Source of the DNA: CAYQEC01 sp964569015
Lineage (GTDB): Bacteria > Actinomycetota > Acidimicrobiia > Spongiisociales > UBA5794
Assembly (NCBI GenBank): GCA_964569015.1
Contig: CAZMSN010000004.1
Coordinates: forward strand, 20,808-84,807
Direction of reading: 5' to 3'
Length of the DNA: 64,000 nt
A program made the translations under genes and the position numbers. The notes beneath the pieces were generated by a model, which was not told where the DNA came from, searched no databases, and saw nothing but the letters and a program-made list of their open reading frames with translations. This document shows positions 16,138 through 24,251 of this stretch, in pieces (position 1 is the stretch's first letter; each line of letters starts with the position of its first letter).

Positions 16138-16848
16138 ATGGATCTCATTCCGGCGGTGGATGTTCTGGACGGCAGAGTGGTGCGCCTCGATCAGGGCCGG
16201 TACGACGAGGTGACCGTGTACGGCGACGATCCTGCGCGGCAGGCGCGCGAGTGGATGGACCAGGGGCCCGCGTTGGTGCATGTGGTAGATCTGGCGGGGG
16301 CGCGCGACGGGCGAGCGGATCCGGGGTTGTGGAAACGGCTGGGGCAGGCGGGGATTCGGTTTCAGGTGGGCGGAGGCGTGCGGAAGGCAGAGGTTGCTGC
16401 GGCGGCAGTGGCGGCAGGAGCAGAGCGGGTGGTGGTGGGGACGGCCGCGGTGTGGGATCGGGCCGCGCTCGATCGTATGGTCGCAATGGTGGGGGCGAGC
16501 CGACTGGTGGCGGCGGTAGACGTGCGAGCGGGACGAGCGGCCGGGGAGGGGTGGCTCGACGATGGCCGGGATCTGGGCGAGGTGCTCGGCGAGCTGACCG
16601 GGGCCGGGATCGTGCGGGCCCTCGTCACCGGGATCTCGCGCGACGGCACGATGGAGGGACCGGATGTGGAGCTGCTGGAGCAGTCTGCTGCGCTCGCCCC
16701 GGGTCTACGGCTGATCGCCTCAGGAGGAGTGGGGTCGCTGGCGGATCTCGAGGCTCTCCGAACGCTGCCGCTCGAGGGCGTGATCGTCGGCAAGGCGCTC
16801 TACGAGGGCGTGTTCACGATCGCCGAGGCGCTGGCGGTGCTGGCGTAG
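16138..16848 (+). CDS. hisA: phosphoribosyl isomerase HisA (possibly bifunctional PriA)
   Basis: A 236-residue (beta/alpha)8 isomerase converting ProFAR to PRFAR. ATG 16138 has AAGGA 7 nt upstream. The catalytic Asp is in LIPAVDVLDGRVVRL, the second in VAAVDVRAG; phosphate-binding glycines are in QVGGGVRK and IASGGVGS. In many actinobacteria this enzyme (PriA) also replaces TrpF; no trpF is seen in the window, but that proves nothing. The gene is divergent from the rest of the his operon and converges on the Cdc48-like gene with 9 bp between stops. Confidence 0.93.
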   Translation: MDLIPAVDVLDGRVVRLDQGRYDEVTVYGDDPARQAREWMDQGPALVHVVDLAGARDGRADPGLWKRLGQAGIRFQVGGGVRKAEVAAAAVAAGAERVVVGTAAVWDRAALDRMVAMVGASRLVAAVDVRAGRAAGEGWLDDGRDLGEVLGELTGAGIVRALVTGISRDGTMEGPDVELLEQSAALAPGLRLIASGGVGSLADLEALRTLPLEGVIVGKALYEGVFTIAEALAVLA

Positions 16849-16857
16849 GCGATCCGG

Positions 16858-18846
16858 TCAGCTCTGGTAGCGCTCGAGCGCCGAGTCCAGGTCGGCTTGA
16901 CAGACCGCCAAGGCCGATGAATCGCGTCGCAGTGCCTGCAACGCCGCTTCACGCAGCACCCCGCTGAGGTCGGCGAACGACATACCTTCGGAGGCGGCAA
17001 TCACCTTCTCGAGGTCGACGTCGTCGGCAAAGGGCATGTCGGAGATCTCGAAGAAGGCGCGGCGGGATGGGGCCGAGGGGAGGTCTAGCAGGAGGTGGGT
17101 CTCCAGGCGACCGGGCCGCAGCAGCGCCGGATCCACGAGGTCCAGACGGTTGGTGGCGCCGATCACGTACACATCTCCGCGTTCACTCACGCCGTCCATC
17201 TCCGTCAACAGGGCGGCGACCACCGAATCCGTCACCGAGTTGGTCGAGTTGCCTCGCACCGGGGCGAGAGCGTCGATCTCGTCGAAGAACAAGATGGAGG
17301 GCGCCACCGCTCTCGCTCGGGCAAAGACCTCACGCACGCCCCGTTCCGACTCGCCGACGTACTTGTCGAGCAGCTCGGCTCCCTTGATCGTGAAGAAGGC
17401 GGCACCGGCTTCGTGGGCGAGGGCCCGCACCACGAAGGTCTTCCCGGTGCCGGGCGGCCCATAGAGCAGCAGGCCACGGGGAGGTTCGATGCCCAGACGG
17501 GTGAACCGCTCCGGCTCGCGCAACTGCCAGATCACCGCCTCCGTGAGCCGTTGCTTCACCTCCTCCAGATTGGCCACCCGCTCGAAGCCGTAGCTCGGGA
17601 TCTCTCCGAGCGAGGCGGTGCCCAGTGACGGTGTTGTGTCTCGGATGGCGCCGATCAGCAGCTCGCCGTCGACGGGCCCGCCCGTCTGCGCGATCAGGGC
17701 CGAGGCGTGCACGACCGTCGCCAGGATGTCGGCGCCCGAGAACCCGGCGGTGCGCGAGGCGAGCTGGGCGAAGTCGACATCGCGACTCGGAACCCGGGCG
17801 AGCGCCGCCTCGAACAGCAGAGTACGCCGGTTGAGATCAGGTGGAGGGATCAGCAGCGTGCGGGGTAGCAGGGGAGAGGCGGCGATCGATTCCGGGAGCT
17901 TGCCGACCGAGGAGGCGCCGAGCACACAAGCGAGTCGTGGCCGGCCGGCGACGGCGTCGAGGAACCAGCGCATGATGGCGGCCACCTGGGCTCGGAACAT
18001 CGAGTCGTCGCCGACGACGGCATCGAGGCGATCGACGAAGACGACGGCGGGGGCAACGGCGTTGTTCACTGCCTTCTCCAGCAGCTCGAGCAGCTTGTCG
18101 GGCTTGAAGACCAGCTCGAGCGACACCTCGTGCACGGTGATGCCGATGGTGTGGGCGGCAGCCGCCACCACTTCCGACTTCCCGCATCCGGCCGGCCCGG
18201 CGAGCAAGACGCCGGCGACTCCGGGCAGACCCCAGGCATGGGGCAGGTCTTCGGACGAGGTCAGCAGCGAGAGCCACCCCGTCATGGTGTCGAGCTCGGC
18301 GTCGAGGCCGGCGAGGAGCGCCTCGGCGGTGGTGGGCGCTTCGCCGCCGGGGTGACCGGCCGGCTGACGGACGACGGCCGGAGGCTCTTCGCCCTGTTCG
18401 TGAACCACCGTTGCCGAACCGACCGTGCCCGCTGGGTTCGGCGTCACCTCGAGCACACGAAGCACCAGCGGATCGGGCGAGCCGTCGGCCGCACCGTAGG
18501 CGGGGAGCACGGCGACCGCGTCACCGACCGTGACCGGATTGCCCTGCAGGGAGCGGGCGAGGTGGCGGGCGTCGAGTGGGTCGTCCGTGCTGGAGAGCAC
18601 CACCCGGCGCGCCTCGGGGAGCACGATGCGGACGATGTCGGGCGTGTCCCCGATGCGCACGCCTGCGTTTCCCATCGCCCGCGGCCCAAGATGGAGGGCG
18701 TTGGGGGACGAGACGTCGCCCGGCATCACCAGCACGTGGGTGTCGCCGATCTTGACCACGCCTCCGCCGGGGAGGCCCATCGCGGTCAGCAGGGCGGCAT
18801 CGGCCCGAGCCTGGGAATCGACGCCTTCTCGAATCGTGAAGCGCAT
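16858..18846 (-). CDS. cpa: Cdc48/p97-like AAA+ ATPase of actinobacteria (Cpa-like)
   Basis: A 662-residue tandem AAA+ protein with an N-terminal double-psi barrel-like domain (about 1-135). Domain D1 has Walker A GPAGCGKS (217-224), but its Walker B is VVFVDRLDA, with Arg273 in place of the catalytic Glu, and its arginine-finger region is not conserved. D2 is complete: GPPGTGKT (463-470), FFDEIDAL (Asp522, Glu523), sensor GATNR and RPGR. Known actinobacterial Cdc48-like proteins (Cpa) interact with the 20S proteasome. This one ends ERYQS, without an HbYX tail. The ATG at 18846 follows TACCCT by 7 nt, suggesting a leaderless mRNA. Confidence 0.9.
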   Translation of the reverse strand: MRFTIREGVDSQARADAALLTAMGLPGGGVVKIGDTHVLVMPGDVSSPNALHLGPRAMGNAGVRIGDTPDIVRIVLPEARRVVLSSTDDPLDARHLARSLQGNPVTVGDAVAVLPAYGAADGSPDPLVLRVLEVTPNPAGTVGSATVVHEQGEEPPAVVRQPAGHPGGEAPTTAEALLAGLDAELDTMTGWLSLLTSSEDLPHAWGLPGVAGVLLAGPAGCGKSEVVAAAAHTIGITVHEVSLELVFKPDKLLELLEKAVNNAVAPAVVFVDRLDAVVGDDSMFRAQVAAIMRWFLDAVAGRPRLACVLGASSVGKLPESIAASPLLPRTLLIPPPDLNRRTLLFEAALARVPSRDVDFAQLASRTAGFSGADILATVVHASALIAQTGGPVDGELLIGAIRDTTPSLGTASLGEIPSYGFERVANLEEVKQRLTEAVIWQLREPERFTRLGIEPPRGLLLYGPPGTGKTFVVRALAHEAGAAFFTIKGAELLDKYVGESERGVREVFARARAVAPSILFFDEIDALAPVRGNSTNSVTDSVVAALLTEMDGVSERGDVYVIGATNRLDLVDPALLRPGRLETHLLLDLPSAPSRRAFFEISDMPFADDVDLEKVIAASEGMSFADLSGVLREAALQALRRDSSALAVCQADLDSALERYQS

Positions 18847-18853
18847 GAAGGCG

Positions 18854-18859
18854 AGGGTA
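18854..18859 (-). promoter_or_regulatory. -10 box TACCCT of the Cdc48-like gene (leaderless)
   Basis: TACCCT reads on the minus strand with exactly 7 nt between it and the ATG at 18846. A TAnnnT box at this distance puts the transcription start on or next to the start codon. No ribosome binding site is present, which agrees with a leaderless message. Confidence 0.5.
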
Positions 18860-18905
18860 CTCCGCCCCCCGGCGACCCGAGGCACCCGGGGAACGCCCGG
18901 GTCCG

Positions 18906-20540
18906 TCACTTGGCGAGGGATTCGAGACGGCGAACCGGTCGCGATGGCATGTCGAACGGCCGGGCCGCCTCGATGATTCTCACTTCGGGCCGGTTGAGCC
19001 AATCCCACACCAATTGGCACTCTTCGGCTTCCGCCGTCGTGGAGGGTACCTCTCGAACGCTCGCATCCGATGGTGCAATGCGCATCAACGGTGGTGCCGC
19101 CGGGGCAACCCAGGCGGCGAGGAGCTTGCCGTCTTCGATCAGCGTTGACTCGCCAGCGCCGTCTTCTGCCCACAGCGCCCCGGCCCGCTGGAGTGTCTGC
19201 CAGACGCGTCGTTGCTCCAGGCTTCGGGAGAGCGCCCGATGCCGGTCACGAACCAGTGCCGCCTCCTCGAAGCGCCGGTCTCGGGCGTGAGCCCGGATCT
19301 TGTCGACGAGCGGATCGAGCAAGAGGGCCGGGTCGTGCTGCACGCCGTCGAGTAGCCGTGTGACGACCGCCTGGTATGTGGCATCCGAGACGGTGCCGTC
19401 ACAGGGGCAGAGCGAGACCCCGAATCGTGCGAAGGTGCACGCGGTGCTGCGGGAACCGCCGCGGGTGCGGCAGCGGCGGATAGGAACCGCGTCCCAGATG
19501 GCCTCGACAACCCGCACCGCCGCCGGCCGCGATCGGTACGGCCCGAGCGTGACCAGGCTCTCGGATCCCAGGGTGCGGACCACCGAGAGCCTGGGAAACC
19601 GCTCCTCGGTGAGTTTCACCCAGTGGGTGGCCTTCGCCGGCCGGGAGCGGCGGTTGTAGCGAGGCCGGTGAGCATGGATGAGACGCAGCTCGGTGACGAG
19701 CGCCTCCAGCTCGGTGGCGCACTCGCGGTAGTCGATGTCGGCGAGGTCGCGCAGCATGTGTTCTCCGGCGCGGCGGGTGTCCCCGTAGAAGTACGAGCGC
19801 ACTCGCGTCCGCAGGTTCCTCGCCTTGCCGACGTAGATGACCTGGCGGTCGCCGTCACGGAAGAGATAGACCCCGGGCGTGCGAGGAAGGCGCTCGGTGA
19901 GGCCGATCTTGGCGTAGTGGGGAGCACCCTTCGCCGTCGACAGCCGCAACAGATCCTCGAGGTGAGTGGCCCCGATGGTGCCGGCCCGCGCCAGCAGCTC
20001 CCAGAACACGTGGGCCGTCGCCTGAGCGTCGTCGAGGGCGCGATGGGCCGGTGAGATTGGCGAGCGGAGATGAGCAGCGAGCGTGGCCAGGTCCAGGTGG
20101 CGGACCTCGTCGCGCACCAGGCGCCGGGCCAGCCCCAGGGTGTCCACGCTGAGGTTGGGGAGCTTCCCGTAGCCGAGGCGGATCGCTGCCGCATCGAGAA
20201 ACGACACGTCGAAGCGGACATTGTGTCCGACGATCACCGCGTCGCCCACGAACTCGAGGAGGGAGGGCAGGACCTCGCCGATGCGGGGCGCTTCGACGAC
20301 CATGGCATGGGTGATGCCGGTGAGCACGGTGATCATCGGCGGAATGGGCTTACCTGGGTTGACCAGGGTCTGGAACGTGCCGGTGAGTTCCCCGCCAGAG
20401 AACCGGAGCGCTCCGACCTCGGTGATCTCGCAGTCGGCGGGTGACGTTCCTGTGGTCTCGAGGTCGAGAACGCAGAACGTGACCCGGTGCAGAGGAACGC
20501 CGAGGTCGTCGAAGGTTCGTTGCCGTCCGCCGGTCGTCAC
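18906..20540 (-). CDS. DEDDh exonuclease / GIY-YIG (UvrC-like) fusion nuclease
   Basis: A 544-residue fusion known from actinobacteria. The N-terminal DnaQ-like exonuclease has Asp26 and Glu28 (LDLETTG), Asp111 (HNVRFD) and HRALDDAQ, so all DEDDh residues are present. A GIY-YIG domain follows (about 220-300: GVYLFRDG, IYVGKARNLRTRVRSY, then the Glu and Asn of ELEALVTELRLIHAHRPRYN), then a UvrC-type linker with a Cys-rich segment (CRTRGGSRSTACTFARFGVSLCPC) and a UvrBC-like region. GTG 20540 is chosen because AGGAGG lies 8 nt upstream; an ATG at 20591 is possible. Likely role: nucleotide excision or end processing in DNA repair, by analogy with E. coli Cho. Confidence 0.9.
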   Translation of the reverse strand: MTTGGRQRTFDDLGVPLHRVTFCVLDLETTGTSPADCEITEVGALRFSGGELTGTFQTLVNPGKPIPPMITVLTGITHAMVVEAPRIGEVLPSLLEFVGDAVIVGHNVRFDVSFLDAAAIRLGYGKLPNLSVDTLGLARRLVRDEVRHLDLATLAAHLRSPISPAHRALDDAQATAHVFWELLARAGTIGATHLEDLLRLSTAKGAPHYAKIGLTERLPRTPGVYLFRDGDRQVIYVGKARNLRTRVRSYFYGDTRRAGEHMLRDLADIDYRECATELEALVTELRLIHAHRPRYNRRSRPAKATHWVKLTEERFPRLSVVRTLGSESLVTLGPYRSRPAAVRVVEAIWDAVPIRRCRTRGGSRSTACTFARFGVSLCPCDGTVSDATYQAVVTRLLDGVQHDPALLLDPLVDKIRAHARDRRFEEAALVRDRHRALSRSLEQRRVWQTLQRAGALWAEDGAGESTLIEDGKLLAAWVAPAAPPLMRIAPSDASVREVPSTTAEAEECQLVWDWLNRPEVRIIEAARPFDMPSRPVRRLESLAK

Positions 20541-20622
20541 CGCCTGGTCCTCCTGAGGAATCGAGTCCGTTGGCTCACGCTCGCCGAGCATCCCAGATAG
20601 CTGTGACGGGATCCGGCCCGGC

Positions 20623-20628
20623 TACTCT
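20623..20628 (+). promoter_or_regulatory. possible -10 box TACTCT upstream of small genes
   Basis: TACTCT lies in the divergent gap after the fusion nuclease gene and matches the TAnnnT boxes found before other genes here. It would start transcription near 20635, upstream of the small frame at 20666 and the zinc-ribbon gene. Confidence 0.35.
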
Positions 20629-20665
20629 GCCCCGGGCGCTGGAGGGGGAGTGGGTCACCGCTACG

Positions 20666-20788
20666 ATGCGCGGCAAACGGGTGGCGCCGGGCATCTCGGG
20701 TGTTCCCCGGAGGATCGCCGAGAACGCACGAGCTCGGATCGGTCTCACCGAGGCCGTGCCGGACGACGACGGGACATGGGAGCTATAG
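20666..20788 (+). CDS. possible 40-residue protein
   Basis: An ATG frame of 40 codons, MRGKRVAPGISGVPRRIAEN followed by an acidic tail, ends 5 bp before the zinc-ribbon gene. Its composition (Gly/Arg head, acidic C-terminus) is protein-like, and a candidate -10 box precedes it. However, the ribosome binding site (GGAGGGGG) is about 17 nt from the ATG and I recognise no family. It may be a genuine short gene in an operon with the next one, or non-coding leader. Confidence 0.35.
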   Translation: MRGKRVAPGISGVPRRIAENARARIGLTEAVPDDDGTWEL

Positions 20789-20793
20789 GAATC

Positions 20794-21012
20794 ATGATGA
20801 CGGTGGACGGACCGCTGCGATGCAGCCACTGCGGCAACAAGACCCGGTTCGACATCTACGATCGGGTGCTGCGGCGCCGGTTCGCGCACTTCTCGCTGAG
20901 CGGCGACGTCGCCTACGAGGAAGAAGAGGTTCTCGAACGTACCGTCGAGCGGATCGTTTGCCGCTGGTGCGACCGCGATGACACGGTCGAGCCCATCGGC
21001 CCGGCAGACTGA
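20794..21012 (+). CDS. small zinc-ribbon-like protein
   Basis: A 72-residue protein with two CxxC knuckles: CSHCGN near the N-terminus and CRWCDR near the C-terminus, about 45 residues apart. This suggests one structural zinc. The middle is rich in Glu/Arg (SGDVAYEEEEVLERTVERIV). AGGA lies just upstream of two adjacent ATG codons at 20794 and 20797. Function unknown; the stop is 2 bp from the convergent RNA methyltransferase gene. Confidence 0.75.
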   Translation: MMTVDGPLRCSHCGNKTRFDIYDRVLRRRFAHFSLSGDVAYEEEEVLERTVERIVCRWCDRDDTVEPIGPAD

Positions 21013-21014
21013 TC

Positions 21015-21818
21015 TCAGGCCCTTCGTTGCCGGACGGCCTCGTACAGCAGAAGGCCGGCGGCGGTGGCCGCGTTCAGGCTGTCGCCGATCCCGGCCATCG
21101 GAATCCGCACCCGGACGCAGGCGTCGTCCCACATCCGGGGTAGGCCGGAATGCTCGCTGCCGACGACGAGAGCGGCGGAGCCGGTCAGGTCGGCATCCCA
21201 GTAGTCCGTTGCAGCATCGGGGAAGCCGGCGACGAGCCGGAGCGAGTGCCGTGTTGCCCACGAGATGGCATCGGCCGCCGAGGTGATCGCCATGGCGGTG
21301 GCGAAGAGGGCTCCCTGTGAAGCACGAACGACGTTGGGGTTGAACACGTCGGTGCCGGCGTCGGCGACTACCACGGCGTTCGCGCCGGCGCCGTCGGCGA
21401 TGCGCAGCATCGCCCCGAGGTTGCCGGGCTTCTCGATTCCCGCCACGACGAGCACGAGAGGGCGATCGCCGACTGCGAGCCGGTCCAGCGACGTGTCCGG
21501 CTTCCGGGCGACGCCGAGCACGCCGTCGGGGTGTTGCCGGTAGCAGACCTTGTGGAACGGCTCTTCGGCGATGGCGGTAATGGTGAGTCCGACGGCGACG
21601 AGCTGCTCGACGGTGGTCGTGCGATCGGCGTCGAGCAGTCGGGGGCACACGATCAGCTCCTCAACGACGACGCCGGCGCCGACGGCGCGTTCGAGCTCGC
21701 GGCGCCCTTCGATCAGGAAGCGACCTGTGGCATCACGCTCTCGGCGGCGTCGGAGCCGGGCCAGTGCTCTGATGCGGGGGTTGGCGGTCGAGGTGATGAG
21801 TTCGGGCACCGGCGTCAC
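21015..21818 (-). CDS. SpoU/TrmH-family RNA 2'-O-methyltransferase
   Basis: A 267-residue SPOUT methyltransferase of the 23S rRNA (RlmB/TsnR-like) type. The N-terminal substrate-binding domain starts STANPRIRALARLRRRRERD and contains FLIEGRRELERA. The SpoU motifs follow: motif 1 in GIEKPGNLGAMLRIADGAG with NPNVVRAS, motif 2 ALVVGSEHSGLP, motif 3 IPMAGIGDSLNAATAAGLLLYEA, which together form the trefoil SAM knot. GTG 21818 overlaps the stop of the TPM gene (GTGA). The exact target nucleotide cannot be read from sequence. Confidence 0.9.
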   Translation of the reverse strand: MTPVPELITSTANPRIRALARLRRRRERDATGRFLIEGRRELERAVGAGVVVEELIVCPRLLDADRTTTVEQLVAVGLTITAIAEEPFHKVCYRQHPDGVLGVARKPDTSLDRLAVGDRPLVLVVAGIEKPGNLGAMLRIADGAGANAVVVADAGTDVFNPNVVRASQGALFATAMAITSAADAISWATRHSLRLVAGFPDAATDYWDADLTGSAALVVGSEHSGLPRMWDDACVRVRIPMAGIGDSLNAATAAGLLLYEAVRQRRA

Positions 21819-21958
21819 CAACTGCTGCCGCCACCACCGGAGAAGCCGCCGCCTCCGCCGAAGCTGCCGCCGAAGCTGCCGCCGCCAGACGAAGAGCCGC
21901 CCCACGAAGAGCCGCCCCACGAAGAGCCGCCGCCTCCGGAGAAGCCGCCGCCTCCGCC
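21815..21958 (-). repeat. Gly/Ser/Trp-coding low-complexity tail
   Basis: The 3' end of the TPM gene contains several near-identical GGC/GGA/TCC-rich units encoding GGSSWGGSSWGG and GGGGFSGGGG twice. On the plus strand this appears as CCGCCGCCACC and repeated gaagagccgcc. It is coding low complexity, not an independent repeat element. Confidence 0.85.
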
Positions 21959-24076
21959 CCACCACGAACCGTGATCGGCCGACCAGGAATGGTCCCGGTA
22001 GACCGGTTCCCATCCGTAGCTGCCACGCTGTCCGTCCGTGATGACCCAGTGGTAGAAGAACAGCGTGAACGGGTCGAAGTCCCGCAGCCCGGAAGGAATG
22101 GGCTGTCCCGACCAGGTGTCGGTCTGGTTGCTCGTGCCCTCGTGGGCGAGCTCGGGAGCGAACCGGTCCGCATCGGCGATGTCGCTACGAGCGAGCGCCT
22201 GCCGCTGGGCTGCATAGGCGAGGGCGAAGGTGCGAGGGCCGCGCGGATCGGAGGCGCCGAAGGCCGCCGCCACGTCGGCATATGCGCCCTGCAATCCCAG
22301 CGCGGCGAGAGCCTGGCGTGCATCGAGCCAGCGGCGCATCGCCTGGGCCGGTTCCAGTGAGACCGCCAGGATGCCGGCGATGGTCTTGCGAGTGTCCCCG
22401 GTCAGACCTTCCTTGGCGAGTTCGTCGGCGAGTGCGAGGTACACCTGCGGACCGTCATCGCGCCGGCGCAACAGCGCAGTGGTGATCGAGACCGGGAGTC
22501 CCAGCCGGCGTGCCTCGGAGCGGATCCGCTTGATCTCACCGGGTTCCCGCAATCCGGCGAGGGCGTACTCGATGGCCTCTGCGGGCTCGAGCACCTGGTC
22601 CCGGTTGCTCTCGTACGCCGCCAGGAAGTCATCCAAGTCTTCCTCGTCGTGGTTCATGAGCAGCAGGGCGGCCACCGCCGGGATCGAGAGGCCGTCTTGG
22701 GTGAGCGAAGCGCCCTTCTCGGCCAGTTCGGCGCGTACCAGCTCGTAGCGGCTGAAGGCGGTGCTGGGGTCATCGCCGAGGTCGGCGAGGGCCGCGGCGA
22801 CGGCGGGGCGGGCAGTCGAATCGGGGAGGGTCGAGTACAGCGCATGGAGTCGATCGGTCTTGGCCTGGGCGGTGGAGTAGACCGCGTCCAGCTCCTGGGC
22901 CGAGGTCGCCAAGGGTGAGGAGCCATCGAGCGCGGGTGCGGCCCGGAGGAAGCGTTCTCCGACATCGGTCAGGTCGGCGTGACCGACGGCGGTCTCGGTG
23001 AGCCGGTCCTCGATCGCTCGCCCGAGCCGGAAACGGGCCGCCGCCACTCGGTGGGGGCGCAGGCTGTCGATGATGCGGTTCAGCTCCTGGCGCTTCACTT
23101 CGAAGAGCCGCTCGTCCCCATCGTCGACGTCGAGGACCTCCTCGATGGAGCTCTGGAGGGCCCCCTCCAAGAGTGGCCGCTCCGAGGAGGACCGAAGCTC
23201 CAGCGGGACCGCGGTATCGGTCCGCAGCCGCTCGGGGTCGATGACGGAGATGAGCGACTGCGACCAGACGGCGTGCAGGGCGTCGAGATCGCTCACGGAG
23301 TCTCCGCCGTCGATGGCACGCAGTGTGGTCACGGCCGCGGTCGTCGGGATGGTGGTGGCTTTCCCGGTGAAGGGGAGGGCGTAGTCGTCGCGAGCGGGCA
23401 GCTCGTGGCCTGCCGGCTCGAGACGGGTGACGTCGCCGTCGATCAGCTCGGCGCGGGCCGTGCGAATGCGCTTCTGCTTGCGCCGGCGCGCCGCGTAGAG
23501 ACCCGTGCCGCCGCCGGCGAGGGCGGCGATGCCGAGAACCCCGAGGATGAGGGATCCTGACGGCCCGCCGGAGGAGGTGCTGGGCTCCTCCAGCTCCTGT
23601 TCCAGGCTACCGATGATGGCGAGGGCGCCGCCCTCGAAGTCACCCCGTCCGAAGAAGCTGTCTCCGGCCCCGGCGATGCGGGACTCGGGGAGGCTCAGTC
23701 CGGGCCCGGTGGTCACCTCGGTTCTGCGATTGGCGAGGTCGATGAGGATCACGATGCCGGCGGGCCCATCGGCCATGCCGACGCCCCAAGCGTTGCCGAG
23801 ATCTTGGGCGAACTCGAGCGGTTCGCCCTGCGGGGTGGCGTCGACTATGACGAAGGCGATCTGGTGGCCGTATTCGCCGACGAGGGCGTCGATGGCGGCG
23901 GTGACCCGGGCGTCGTCGTCGACCACGCCCGCGTCGTCGGTGAACCAGCCCTGGCACACAACACCTAGATAGGTGCCGCAGTCGGCGGGCTCGGTGGTCT
24001 GCGCCGCGGCGGGGAGTGCCGTGATTGCCAGGAGGAGCACGGCGGGCACGAGAATGCGGAGGATCTTGCTGCTCAC
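21815..24076 (-). CDS. secreted/membrane TPM-domain protein with Gly-rich tail
   Basis: A 753-residue protein. A signal peptide (about 1-25, ending ITALPAAAQ) precedes a TPM domain (about 40-150, including DLGNAWGVG and GIVILIDLANRRTEVTTG). A transmembrane helix near 178-197 leads to the basic stop-transfer RRRKQKR. A long helical cytoplasmic region follows, and the last ~45 residues are almost only Gly, Ser, Phe and Trp (GGGGFSGGGGSSW repeats). Gly-rich tails are common in YgcG/TPM proteins. GTG 24076 is chosen because a TAGCGT box sits 8 nt upstream and hydrophobic signal residues follow directly. Function is not established. Confidence 0.83.
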   Translation of the reverse strand: MSSKILRILVPAVLLLAITALPAAAQTTEPADCGTYLGVVCQGWFTDDAGVVDDDARVTAAIDALVGEYGHQIAFVIVDATPQGEPLEFAQDLGNAWGVGMADGPAGIVILIDLANRRTEVTTGPGLSLPESRIAGAGDSFFGRGDFEGGALAIIGSLEQELEEPSTSSGGPSGSLILGVLGIAALAGGGTGLYAARRRKQKRIRTARAELIDGDVTRLEPAGHELPARDDYALPFTGKATTIPTTAAVTTLRAIDGGDSVSDLDALHAVWSQSLISVIDPERLRTDTAVPLELRSSSERPLLEGALQSSIEEVLDVDDGDERLFEVKRQELNRIIDSLRPHRVAAARFRLGRAIEDRLTETAVGHADLTDVGERFLRAAPALDGSSPLATSAQELDAVYSTAQAKTDRLHALYSTLPDSTARPAVAAALADLGDDPSTAFSRYELVRAELAEKGASLTQDGLSIPAVAALLLMNHDEEDLDDFLAAYESNRDQVLEPAEAIEYALAGLREPGEIKRIRSEARRLGLPVSITTALLRRRDDGPQVYLALADELAKEGLTGDTRKTIAGILAVSLEPAQAMRRWLDARQALAALGLQGAYADVAAAFGASDPRGPRTFALAYAAQRQALARSDIADADRFAPELAHEGTSNQTDTWSGQPIPSGLRDFDPFTLFFYHWVITDGQRGSYGWEPVYRDHSWSADHGSWWGGGGGFSGGGGSSWGGSSWGGSSSGGGSFGGSFGGGGGFSGGGGSSW

Positions 24077-24084
24077 GATGCGCC

Positions 24085-24090
24085 ACGCTA
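24085..24090 (-). promoter_or_regulatory. -10 box TAGCGT of the TPM gene (leaderless)
   Basis: TAGCGT reads on the minus strand 8 nt before the GTG at 24076. No ribosome binding site lies between. The 175-bp gap 24077-24251 shows no other clear feature. Confidence 0.45.
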
Positions 24091-24251
24091 GGAGATTGCC
24101 GAGCAATCCACCAGCGGCCGGGCGGCGACGCCCGGCGAGCCTCTGGTAGCTGCGTCGGACATCGTTGGCAATCATCGTTTCCCAGCGGTGTCTTCGCGGC
24201 CCGAGACGGCGTGCGTGTGGCTCAGTCGAATCGCCCGGCCGCGGCGCCGCT

